DNA of 21,936 bases, taken from CAYLLT01 sp964591605. GTDB taxonomy: Bacteria > Planctomycetota > Phycisphaerae > UBA1845 > PWPN01. The stretch lies in assembly GCA_964591605.1 (NCBI GenBank), contig CAZQEN010000090.1, positions 1 to 21,936 on the forward strand, given 5' to 3'. Both the position numbers and the translations under genes were made by a program. Below the pieces are notes generated by a model. The model was not told the DNA's origin and did not search any database. It was given only the letters and a program-made list of their open reading frames with translations. Shown here piece after piece: positions 1 through 7,837 of this stretch (position 1 is the first letter of the stretch; every line of letters begins with the position of its first letter).

Positions 1-92
1 TGATATCTGGTCCGCAGACCGCAGGAAACGGGGGACCGCCGCGTCGAGTACATCTCCGTTCCTGCACGCCCGGCAACTCGCGAGTCAGGCGG

Positions 93-779
93 GTGACCGA
101 TAGACTGCGGTCGATGTTTCGGGCAGGGAATGCCGCGAGAAATGCACGAGCCGATCACCCGGAGGTCCCGGCGGTGAGATCCGGGCAGGAGCGCGCCTTC
201 CGCCGGCTGTGCCGGGAGGCAACGGCGTGCACGCGTTGCCCGCGCCTGGCCCACAAACGGGCCGTGCTGGGACCGCTCAACGGGGCACTGGCCCCGCGCG
301 TGCTGTTCATCGGCGAGGCCCCCGGCCGGCGCGGTGCGGACCGCACGCGCCGCCCGTTCACCGGCGATCAGTCCGCCCGACGCTTCGACGAACTGCTCGC
401 CTCCATCGGCCTGAGTCGCGACGAAGTCTTCATCACCAGCGCGGTGCTCTGCTGTCCGACCGACGGGCACCGCAATCTCACCCCGACCCCCGCGGAGATG
501 GCCAACTGCCGCCCGCTTCTATCCCGCACCATCGAACTGCTCAAACCGCCCGTCATCGCGACCGTCGGGGCGGTCGCCCTCCGCTCGCTGGGCGAACTGA
601 TCGGCCGGCGTTTCTCCCTGCGCGAGCAGGTGGGCACGATCATCCGCCTCGAGCGATTCCTGCTGGTGCCGCTCTACCACGTCAGCCCGCGCGTGCTGCA
701 CACGGTGCGCACCTTCGAGCAGCAGGGACGCGACTTCGCTGCCGTCCGCGAAGCCCTGCGAATCCACGACACCAGGTAG
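93..779 (+). CDS. Uracil-DNA glycosylase, Fe-S superfamily (family 4/5-like)
   Basis: Predicted base-excision repair enzyme that removes uracil from DNA in the cytoplasm. The 228-aa product has the four cysteines expected for a [4Fe-4S] cluster: Cys46 and Cys49 (CTRC), then Cys120 or Cys121, and Cys139. Motif A is GEAPG at residues 74-78, followed by GADRTRRPFTGD, and a late His-containing motif HVSPR lies at 196-200. The GEAPG form is typical of family 4, whereas the RT-x-RPFTGD stretch recalls family 5 (UDGb), so the subfamily is left open. The start is uncertain. The GTG at 93 is used here, an ATG at 114 is also possible, and the frame stays open to the left edge, so the true start could lie outside the window. 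No strong Shine-Dalgarno sequence is visible. It converges on the zinc-ribbon gene with no clear terminator between them. Confidence 0.85.
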   Translation: MTDRLRSMFRAGNAARNARADHPEVPAVRSGQERAFRRLCREATACTRCPRLAHKRAVLGPLNGALAPRVLFIGEAPGRRGADRTRRPFTGDQSARRFDELLASIGLSRDEVFITSAVLCCPTDGHRNLTPTPAEMANCRPLLSRTIELLKPPVIATVGAVALRSLGELIGRRFSLREQVGTIIRLERFLLVPLYHVSPRVLHTVRTFEQQGRDFAAVREALRIHDTR

Positions 780-868
780 GTCGTCCGCCATCCGCCGGCA
801 GCGTGTCCGCCGACGATGCCGGGTCGAAGGCACCCCGTCCACCTGGCAACACCGGCCGTCGCCGCAGG

Positions 869-1360
869 TCAGTAGAAGATCGTGAGAATCAGGTTCGGCT
901 CCGGATGCTTGCCTTCCCACGTGCCGACGGTGGTGTTGGCAAACTTGATCTCGACGTCCGGGTGGGCATCGAGCCACGAGTTCACCTGCTGGTCGAGGTG
1001 GAAGATCGCCCCTTCCGAGAGCTTGGAGTGGAACGTCCGCATGCGATTGGCCACCGAGGCGTTCGTGTGCGTCGGCTTTTTGTAGATCGCGTCGGTGCTG
1101 TCCACGGCGGAGAATCCGGCGTAGCCGTGAAGCGACGAGCGTCCTGTCTGGTCGGCGCCAGCCTCGGGCTGATCCTCAAGCTGGATGGCAAGCGTGTCAG
1201 GTGCCGCCGGCGGGGCCGCGGGCTTCGAGGCCTGTTCGAAGCAGTGTTTGCACAGCAATTTGCCCGACTGCCGGACCGCCAATCCCCGTTGGAAGTGCTC
1301 CGGGTAGATGCTCGCACCGCAACCTGAGCAGCTTTGCACGAGTTCTTGAGAACGGGTCAT
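869..1360 (-). CDS. Small zinc-ribbon protein of unknown function
   Basis: This is a 163-aa cytoplasmic protein with no signal peptide. The N-terminus carries a treble-clef or zinc-ribbon pattern, CSGC at Cys11/Cys14 and CKHC at Cys37/Cys40, spaced as expected for one structural zinc. A Pro/Ala-rich linker (about 45-70) follows. The C-terminal half (about 100-163) is more ordered, mixed hydrophobic and charged, and ends in LILTIFY; I do not recognise its family. The start at 1360 is chosen because AGGAGA lies a few bases upstream. A longer frame to 1426 would add a low-complexity, non-conserved head. It follows YihY on the same strand after a 104-bp gap that contains a possible promoter, so it may be both operonic and independently transcribed. 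A DNA- or nucleotide-binding regulator is possible but unsupported. Confidence 0.72.
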   Translation of the reverse strand: MTRSQELVQSCSGCGASIYPEHFQRGLAVRQSGKLLCKHCFEQASKPAAPPAAPDTLAIQLEDQPEAGADQTGRSSLHGYAGFSAVDSTDAIYKKPTHTNASVANRMRTFHSKLSEGAIFHLDQQVNSWLDAHPDVEIKFANTTVGTWEGKHPEPNLILTIFY

Positions 1361-1461
1361 GCTGGATCTCCTGGCGAAGACTCCTGAGGGCCGAGATGAC
1401 GGTTCGCCGGCTGCGCCGAAGGACATGACGACTCGGCGCCGACGGTGATGTGTACGCCTTC

Positions 1462-1490
1462 ATTCTAAACCGCCGGCCCGGTCCGAACAA
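1462..1490 (-). promoter_or_regulatory. Possible promoter for the zinc-ribbon gene
   Basis: On the minus strand, TTGTTC (1485-1490) and TAGAAT (1462-1467) are separated by 17 bp. The -10 matches the sigma-70 consensus at five of six bases and the -35 at only three. It lies across the 3' end of the YihY gene and would give a leader of about 95 nt before the zinc-ribbon start at 1360. Confidence 0.3.
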
Positions 1491-2838
1491 CGGTCTTCCT
1501 GAGCAGATCGGCGAGGGTGAGGCCCGACAGCGAAGAGCGCGCCTGCTCGTAGAAGTGCCCCAAAGCCGCCCTGATGGAAGGAGAATATGAATCGGCAGCA
1601 GAGGCGGCGTCCGGACGCCGCTCCTGCAGGACATCCACCACCGAAATGGCGGCCGCGGGGCGGGCGAGAACGAAGGATGGCTCCGGCCGGCCCTCCACCG
1701 GAAGAATCAGCCCCATCTCCGCCAACACCTCGAGCACCCGTCCGGCCGCGTCGTGGGGCATCTGCAACTGCTCGGCGGCCTGCCGCGAGGACACGGGTCC
1801 GCGACCCTCTTCGTAAGGTCCTCCGACCGCGAGAAGACCTGCCAGCAGGTCGGGCTGACGGATCCCGGCGCCGCGGGCCGGTCGCGAGGACGACGAGCGG
1901 ACGGATCCGGCATACTGGTTCGCGAGTTCCGCGCCGAACAGCACAATCAGCCAGGAGAGATTCAGCCAGATCAGAAACAGCGGCACCAGCCCGAGCACGC
2001 CGTACAGGTTGCCCGTGCGGACGAATCGTTCCACATACAGCGCAAACGCCCACTTGGCGATCAGCCACGCCGGCGCTGCCGCTGCCGCCCCCATCAGCGC
2101 GGACAGCCACGGCACCTCCGTATTCGGCAGCAGCTTGTACACCGCCCACAGAACGAACAGGTAACCCAGAAACGGGGCGGCCCAGCCGGTGAATCCCGCC
2201 AGCACCCGCGAGATGCCCGTCATCTGGTCGAGGGTCCCCGTCGCCTGGCGCCCCAGGAACGTCCCCGCCGCCACCAGGATCGGGCCCAGCGTCATCACCG
2301 ACCAGTACAGCGGCATCCGGCGGGCAAGCGAGCGGCTCCGGGCCGCGCCGAAAATCCGATTGAGAGATCGTTCGATCGAGGTCAGCAGTGACGTGGCCGT
2401 GTAAATCAGCAGCAGAAAACCCACCGGACCGACGCGGCCGATGGTCAGCTTCTGTTCGACGCTGTCGACGAGGCGCTCGATCTCGTCGGCGACGTTGAAG
2501 ACGCGCTGGGGCGGCGCTCCGGGCTGAGAAGCCGTTCCTGCGGCGCCCTCGGTTTCGAGAAGCATGATCTGGGAAAAACCGGATGCTTCCAGGATGTGGC
2601 GGAGGTTATCCTTGCGGTTTTCGATGATCCCGACCGTGCGCAGCAGCAGAAACGCGAGAACCAGCAGCGGCACCAGCGCGAAAATCGTCCGGAAAGACAG
2701 CGCCGCGCTCATCGCGGTCACGTTCTTTTCCCAGAGCGACTCGACATAGACCCGCCAGAGGCGAACCTCGGCGTCATGGGCCCGGGCGATGATCGTGCCG
2801 AGATGCTTTCGCAGGCTGCGCAGGGCTGTCATCTTCAC
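1465..2838 (-). CDS. YihY/BrkB-family inner-membrane protein with C-terminal winged-helix-like tail
   Basis: This 457-aa multi-spanning inner-membrane protein belongs to the YihY/virulence factor BrkB family, once mis-annotated as ribonuclease BN. Its biochemical role is not established; transport has been suggested. Diagnostic features are the N-terminal helix region followed by AAALSFRTIFALVPLL, then about five further hydrophobic segments, including one near GFLLLIYTATSLLTSIERSLNRIFG. After the membrane part (from about residue 320) comes a soluble tail with QAAEQLQMPHDAAGRVLEVLAEMGLI, a helix-turn-helix-like pattern also seen in some long family members. The start is a GTG that overlaps the upstream AsmA-like stop codon as GTGA, so translational coupling is likely. 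An ATG two codons in is an alternative. An AAGAGGAAGG purine run just upstream can serve as the ribosome binding site. Confidence 0.9.
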   Translation of the reverse strand: MKMTALRSLRKHLGTIIARAHDAEVRLWRVYVESLWEKNVTAMSAALSFRTIFALVPLLVLAFLLLRTVGIIENRKDNLRHILEASGFSQIMLLETEGAAGTASQPGAPPQRVFNVADEIERLVDSVEQKLTIGRVGPVGFLLLIYTATSLLTSIERSLNRIFGAARSRSLARRMPLYWSVMTLGPILVAAGTFLGRQATGTLDQMTGISRVLAGFTGWAAPFLGYLFVLWAVYKLLPNTEVPWLSALMGAAAAAPAWLIAKWAFALYVERFVRTGNLYGVLGLVPLFLIWLNLSWLIVLFGAELANQYAGSVRSSSSRPARGAGIRQPDLLAGLLAVGGPYEEGRGPVSSRQAAEQLQMPHDAAGRVLEVLAEMGLILPVEGRPEPSFVLARPAAAISVVDVLQERRPDAASAADSYSPSIRAALGHFYEQARSSLSGLTLADLLRKTVVRTGPAV

Positions 2839-5800
2839 CTTCCTCTTCGACCAGTGGAGGGCTTCGAGGTGGCCTCCTGCAGCGTGCGATTCAGCAGATC
2901 CAGGGCCCCTTTCGCGGGCGAATCGGCGGGCGGTTTGGCCGTACCCGGCGCCGGCGTCTTGCCTCCGGCCGGCGATGCAGGCTGGCCCACGCCGCCGAGC
3001 CCTTTGAGCAGATCGGTCGCCTGGCCGGAGACCGCGTCACGCATCGCCCGCTGAACCAGCGGCTTCATGTCCACCTTCGCCAGATCCAGTTTCGGCTGCG
3101 AGCGCGTGCCGACCATCGGGATGTCCACCCGCGCGTCCGCCAGCAGGCGGGCATACTCATTGAGCGGCCCGCGCACCCCGAACCGCTCCAGAACGGCCGG
3201 CCGCACCGGCACCGACATGATCAGGTCCAGCGTGTCATCGAAACCCACCGATCCGCGGAACCGCAGATCGAAATTGTCCACGAAGATCAGCGCCAGGTTC
3301 TGATACGCAATGCGGCCATCCTTCAGCGCGAAATCGACCCCCTCCACCTGGACCGTATAGAGCCCCTGTATCTCAGCCCCGCTGCGGGCCCCGGCCGCAC
3401 CGGCCGTCCTCGCACCGCCAGCCGAGCCCGTCCCGCCGCGTCCCCCACCCCCGCCGATGCCCCCGAGCGAGATGATCTCGGACATGAAGCCGCTCGGTTG
3501 GACTTTGAGGTCCCGCAGGTCGAGGCGTCCCCGGCCGGCGCCGCGCCGGGTGATCGCGTCGCTCAGAGGCAGCTCGATGCCCTCCACGAACAATGACGCC
3601 ATCCCTTCCGCGCGGCTCATGAACCCAAAGAGCGGATTGATCCGGCTCAGAAGTTGTCTGCCCAGTTGCGGCGTCACTGGAATGTTCTCCATCAAGACGG
3701 TCCGATCCCGGATCAGCAGAGTGGGGTCCTCCGGATGGAAGTCCACCACCCCCCCCAGCCGGACCTGCCCGCCGCCCGACGCCGGTATGCCGGCCAGCGG
3801 CAGGGTGAGCCGGCCCTGCCTCAGGGCGGGCTTGAACACCGCCTTCCCCAGATTCATCCCGTAGACCGCCGCGGAATCCCAGGTGATGCCCAACTCCGTA
3901 GACACCTCCTCGAACACGGGACGGATCCTGGGCTGATAGGCAGAGCCGCTCACCTCAAAGCTGCTGGCCGTGGCCCCCTTGATCGCAACCGTCTCGCGCG
4001 TGGCGGGCGCAAGCTCGTGCAGCAGTGTGGTAATCGCCTCCCAGGAGCCGCTGTAGTCGCCCTTCAGCGCCAGCCGCCTGGCGCCTGAAAGCTCCGACAC
4101 CGTCCCCGCCAGCTTGAGCGTCAGCAGTCGCGACTCCAGCGCCAGGCGGGAGATATCCAGCGTGTCCTGCGCCTGCTGGATGGCCGAGTCGAGGGTCAGC
4201 CGGAGTTGCTTGTCACGGAAGACCTGCTCGCCGCTGCCCACCGCCAGGTCGTCGATGGTCCAGTTGCTCTGGAGCCGCGCGGCGCCCGACGCGGAGCTGC
4301 AGTCCGCGCTCAACGTCAGCTTGCCCGCAATCGCCGGGGGCTTCTCCTGTCCGGAGATGCGGCTGGTGACATCCAGCAGTGCGGCCAGATCCGCGTCACC
4401 CTGCAGCTTTCCGCTCGCATTCACCGGCTTGCCGAACCGGCAGTCCACCGCGCTGGCCGTCAGATGGGCAATCGAACTCACGAGCTGCACCGATTTGGCC
4501 TTCAGCGCACCGTCGTCGGCTGCGCTGACCTCCGACCAGCGAACCGTCACGTCTTCCTTCGAGACAGGTCTGCCGCTGATGCTCGCCTGGCGCAAAACGA
4601 GCGAGCCGTCTGAGAGAACGGGGGCGCCGGCGGATATCCGGCGGGCCGTCGCCTGCAGCACGGCGTTGCCGGCGTAGCTGGACTTGCCGTCCAGCACCCC
4701 AAGCCCCTGGAGCAGACCGCCGACGTAGGCAAGATCGGCCTGGCTGACGTTCAGTTCGGCCTGATAGGTCTTGCTGGCCATCGAAGATTTGCTGTTCGCG
4801 GTCGCGACGATCTTGCCGTCTACCTCTGCTTTGGCCTCCGTGACCATCTCTTTGACGCTGGAGGCGGCCATCTCGATATAACCGGTGGCGGTCACCAGAA
4901 CCTTGCCCAGCTCCAGCCGGCGCTGACCCGCCGCGTATCGCAGGCCTTCGGTCCGCAGGGTGGAAGCCGTGTTGATCCGGTTCTCCCCCGCACGCTTCAG
5001 GTCAACCACGCCGGACAGCTTGCCGGCCATCTCCATCCCGCCGAGCTCGATGACCTGGTTCAATTGTCGATGCAGGTTCGCCAGGTCGGCCTGCAGATCG
5101 GCGTGGAGCTCGGACGCCGTACCCGTGGCCGTGATCTGACCGAAACCCGATTTGAACTCGCCCCGCTGGACCTTCAGACCGCGGCCCTGCTCGACGAGCG
5201 CCTCGACGCCCAGCGACGCCGGCTCCCACTGAATGGTCTTGCCGTCGCCCCTGGCCACCAGATTCTTGAGGACGACAGAGCCGCTCAGCGACGGCTGGGC
5301 CGCCCCACGAACCGCCAGCTTCTCGATGTCCAGTGTACCCGAGGCCACCTCGACCCCCGGGCGGATCGCCAGCAGTGCAGGCACCGATTTCGCCAGCCGG
5401 GCCAGGTCGAGATGGCAACGGCCATCGAGGGTGAGTTTCGGAAGTGCCCCCGTATTGCCCGCCAGGATCGCCGACAGCAACTGTCCCGCCGAGAGATCCG
5501 ACGGCTGGCCGGTCAGCGGATAGACCAGGTCGAACTGACCGGCGCCGGCCTGCGTCTCGAGCGTGGTTTTCCCGGTCAGCGATTCACGGGTGGCCTGAAT
5601 CGCCGTCACCACCTGTCCATCAATCGGTTCGATGCGGCCGCCCTCGCCGTGACGGGCCTGCAGGCCGGTGACGCCCGTCTTGAGCTCAAGACGGACCGTC
5701 CCATTCTCGAAGGCGCCGTCCAGAGCCACCGTGGCCCTCCCCGCACCCTGCACGCCATCCAGCGCAAACGCGATCAACTCGGCCACCGACAGCCCCTTGG

Positions 5801-6557
5801 GCGTCGAAAGCCGCAGCGTTCCCGCGGCATCGAACGGCTGGGAACGTCCCCGCGGCGCGAGGTTCTTGACCTTGAACTCGCCGGAGACATCCCCGTTGGC
5901 CGGCATCTGCATGCTCAATGTGCCGTCGATGTTGTCCAGCGTGCTGAGCGTGCAGGAGGCGTTGATCTGCGACACGTCAAGCCGCCGTCCGTCCGCCCGC
6001 ACCATCTGCACGGAGCCGTCGCGCAGCGTGATGCGGCCGGTCAACGGCGGAAGGGCGGAATCCGCTTTCTCCCGCGGTGCCGTGTCCGGGGCCACCAGGG
6101 CATCGATCAACGAGATCCGGCCATCCTTGTCCGAGTACAGGCTGACCCGCGGACCATCGATTTCCACGTTTCCGAGCTTGGCCCAGGATACAATCGCTCT
6201 CCAGAGTCCACTGCCATATACCACCTGATCAACGCTTATCACCTCCCTGCCTTCCAGATCGCGGAGGCTGGCCTTGCCCACCATGCACGAGCCCAACCAT
6301 CGCAGCGAGAGTTTCTGGACGGCCATCTCGCCCGGGATCCAGCGATTCGCCAGGCCCACCAGCCATCGCGTTCCCGTACCCGTCGAGGCCAGGTAAGGCA
6401 GAACGAAAACCAGCACGGCCAGCAGAATGACGATCGCCGCGAGCCGCCTGGGCCAGCGACGCCGTTTGCGCCGGGGGGCAGGTCCGCCGGTTTCAGGACG
6501 GGCGCTGGAGGGCCCCTGTGGAGCAGAACCGGTTCGTGATGTGGCATCCTCGCTCAT
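2835..6557 (-). CDS. Large AsmA-like, membrane-anchored periplasmic protein
   Basis: This 1240-aa protein has a short cytoplasmic, Pro/Arg-rich N-terminus, one transmembrane helix at about residues 39-57 preceded by a strongly basic stretch (RRKRRRWPRR), and a very long periplasmic region of repeating beta-strand character. This is the layout of the AsmA/TamB/YhdP superfamily, whose members bridge the envelope and are implicated in lipid transport or outer-membrane assembly. The region just after the helix (WLVGLANRWIPG, LSLRWLG) and the C-terminal part (DGRIAYQNLALIF, FRGSVGFDDTLDLIMSVPV) fit AsmA-like N- and C-terminal modules. A Gly/Ala/Ser-rich linker lies near residue 1040 and the tail is Pro/Ala/Gly-rich. 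It is first in the minus-strand operon and is coupled to YihY by a 4-nt overlap. A weak GGAG lies about 10 nt upstream of the ATG. The family call is by architecture, and the substrate is unknown. Confidence 0.82.
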   Translation of the reverse strand: MSEDATSRTGSAPQGPSSARPETGGPAPRRKRRRWPRRLAAIVILLAVLVFVLPYLASTGTGTRWLVGLANRWIPGEMAVQKLSLRWLGSCMVGKASLRDLEGREVISVDQVVYGSGLWRAIVSWAKLGNVEIDGPRVSLYSDKDGRISLIDALVAPDTAPREKADSALPPLTGRITLRDGSVQMVRADGRRLDVSQINASCTLSTLDNIDGTLSMQMPANGDVSGEFKVKNLAPRGRSQPFDAAGTLRLSTPKGLSVAELIAFALDGVQGAGRATVALDGAFENGTVRLELKTGVTGLQARHGEGGRIEPIDGQVVTAIQATRESLTGKTTLETQAGAGQFDLVYPLTGQPSDLSAGQLLSAILAGNTGALPKLTLDGRCHLDLARLAKSVPALLAIRPGVEVASGTLDIEKLAVRGAAQPSLSGSVVLKNLVARGDGKTIQWEPASLGVEALVEQGRGLKVQRGEFKSGFGQITATGTASELHADLQADLANLHRQLNQVIELGGMEMAGKLSGVVDLKRAGENRINTASTLRTEGLRYAAGQRRLELGKVLVTATGYIEMAASSVKEMVTEAKAEVDGKIVATANSKSSMASKTYQAELNVSQADLAYVGGLLQGLGVLDGKSSYAGNAVLQATARRISAGAPVLSDGSLVLRQASISGRPVSKEDVTVRWSEVSAADDGALKAKSVQLVSSIAHLTASAVDCRFGKPVNASGKLQGDADLAALLDVTSRISGQEKPPAIAGKLTLSADCSSASGAARLQSNWTIDDLAVGSGEQVFRDKQLRLTLDSAIQQAQDTLDISRLALESRLLTLKLAGTVSELSGARRLALKGDYSGSWEAITTLLHELAPATRETVAIKGATASSFEVSGSAYQPRIRPVFEEVSTELGITWDSAAVYGMNLGKAVFKPALRQGRLTLPLAGIPASGGGQVRLGGVVDFHPEDPTLLIRDRTVLMENIPVTPQLGRQLLSRINPLFGFMSRAEGMASLFVEGIELPLSDAITRRGAGRGRLDLRDLKVQPSGFMSEIISLGGIGGGGGRGGTGSAGGARTAGAAGARSGAEIQGLYTVQVEGVDFALKDGRIAYQNLALIFVDNFDLRFRGSVGFDDTLDLIMSVPVRPAVLERFGVRGPLNEYARLLADARVDIPMVGTRSQPKLDLAKVDMKPLVQRAMRDAVSGQATDLLKGLGGVGQPASPAGGKTPAPGTAKPPADSPAKGALDLLNRTLQEATSKPSTGRRGR

Positions 6558-6705
6558 GAGTGGGATCTCCGAGTGGTCGAACAGAAGGTCACCGGACCCG
6601 GCAGGTCTCCAGGTCGCCGTCCAGGGGCGTCGTGCACCTGCGGTCTGGTCGGTGCGAAGTGATGACGGGCGGCCGCGTTTACCGCCTCAGTCTCCCTCGC
6701 CCCAC

Positions 6706-6714
6706 ATTATAACA
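6706..6714 (-). promoter_or_regulatory. Extended -10 promoter of the AsmA-like/YihY operon
   Basis: On the minus strand the sequence reads TGTTATAAT, which is a perfect TATAAT with a TGn extension. This can work without a good -35, and none is seen 16-18 bp upstream. It predicts a transcript start near 6699 and a leader of about 140 nt before the ATG at 6557. It sits in GC-rich DNA where such an AT-rich hexamer stands out. Confidence 0.5.
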
Positions 6715-7238
6715 TGGCCCGGGCCCGGGGACGGGCCGGTCGGCGAAAGAAATCGCCGTCATGGCTCGCGCCGTACACGTAGCGCACTGACTTGTAGAGA
6801 CAAAAAAAGGCTTTTGGATTCACACGTCGTCTGCCCCCTCGCCTGCGGAGCGATCCGGGCCGCTGACCCGGGATCCGGCCGGCCCGCCCTCCCGTGGAGG
6901 ACGGCACAATGCCTGTCAGGGGGTGGAGCGACATTCAGACGGTAAGCCGTCAACTCTATCTCTAGGAAGGCACAGGGTTTCAGACGGTTGGGCGTCGAAA
7001 TGTACGGTACGCCGTCCTCGGCAGGCAGAAACAGGCTGTCGTCCTGGAAGAAACCGCCCCCAAACCTGCCCTGCCAGCCCATTTTGATGGGTTCACCACC
7101 TGATGGGAAGGCGGAAAGCCGGCTCCCGAAGCGCATCCACGGCCGTTGCCCAGGCTGTTGTCGGGGGTTCCGGCCGCTTCCGCCCTGCACGAGGTAGCCA
7201 ATGGTCCAGAATCTCGGAAAAGCTGTTTCACTTCTGAC
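6715..7238. other. Intergenic region without a credible gene
   Basis: Open frames of 69-143 codons exist on both strands, but none has a good ribosome binding site, a recognisable domain or normal composition; they are rich in Arg, Pro and Gly. No tRNA, tmRNA, SRP RNA or RNase P RNA motif was recognised by eye. One run of seven A residues occurs near 6802-6808. Confidence 0.5.
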
Positions 7239-7267
7239 TTTACATCAGTTGCAGTTGCCGTTATACA
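7239..7267 (+). promoter_or_regulatory. Possible promoter for the OmcB-like gene A leader
   Basis: TTTACA (7239-7244, five of six to the -35 consensus) and TATACA (7262-7267, four of six to the -10) are separated by 17 bp. The surrounding stretch is less GC-rich than the rest of the window. A start near 7274 would give a leader of about 560 nt. A second -10-like TATAAG at 7615-7620 lacks a -35 and is a weaker alternative. Confidence 0.35.
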
Positions 7268-7273
7268 GTAGGT

Positions 7274-7837
7274 GCCTGAGAGCAACGGCTTCCTTTTGTA
7301 GAAGCTCGTACCTTGTGGGGGTCGATACAAAAGGTGGCATAAGTTGAGGTTTTTCTGTATCTTTTCTGTGACGTGGTCATTGAGCTGTCGTTGCCAGTTT
7401 TCGGACGCCCGCTCTCACAGATTGGAGGATTCACGGACGGACGCTTTCCCCTGATTGTTTGGGGGGAATTCCTCGTCGAACGGCGATTTGGAGTGTTACG
7501 TGCCGCCTCAGGTGCATCCGTGGCGCAAAGACGTTGGAGAAGGCTCCGGCGTTGAAGTGGTGCACCTCATCTCCCCTTGGCGCGTCATCAGATCTGATCG
7601 TCGCTTCGGTACGATATAAGTGTAATCGTGCCCGTGAAATGGCTGCATGATGCAGCCCGAGGGGCGGTAACTCGCGTACCTCTGTCCATGGATGGGTTTG
7701 GTCTGTCTTCTTCCTGGAGTACAACCCGCTCGTTCCCCCTCAGCGGGGTGGTTGTGCCCCAGGGTGTTCCGGATAGCCTCGTATCTACGGTTTTTTTCGT
7801 TCGTTGTATGGTGCCGTGACAGCATCAGGAGAGCAAA
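7274..7837 (+). other. Long, probably structured 5' leader of OmcB-like gene A
   Basis: This stretch contains no convincing ORF; the small frames lack ribosome sites. It has several possible stem-forming segments. CCTTTTGTA (7292-7300) pairs with TACAAAAGG (7326-7334). TTCCCC near 7445 can pair with GGGGAA near 7465. CCCGCT near 7727 can pair with AGCGGG near 7742. A T7 tract follows at about 7791-7797. The gene's Shine-Dalgarno AGGAGAG is at 7827-7833. Whether this is regulatory RNA is inference; it matches no riboswitch class I can recognise. Confidence 0.35.
7292..7334. repeat. 9-bp inverted repeat
   Basis: CCTTTTGTA at 7292-7300 is exactly complementary to TACAAAAGG at 7326-7334, with a 25-nt spacer. 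It lies just downstream of the putative promoter at 7239-7267, so it could be an RNA hairpin near the transcript start or a dyad operator. Confidence 0.5.

Noticed and set aside
209..1327. A 372-codon open frame on the plus strand
   Set aside because: It overlaps the uracil-DNA glycosylase in another frame and runs across a convergent junction into the antisense of the zinc-ribbon gene.
5064..6539. A 491-codon open frame on the plus strand
   Set aside because: It is antisense to the AsmA-like gene, with Arg/Gln/His-rich low-quality protein and no start context.
6790..6830. Minus-strand terminator at the A7 run near 6802-6808
   Set aside because: The preceding stem would be only about four weak A-T pairs, and no minus-strand gene ends there.
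7261..7345. A tRNA-like or known riboswitch fold in the leader
   Set aside because: No GTTCGA-type T-loop, no acceptor pairing of the right length and no conserved riboswitch core could be found by eye.
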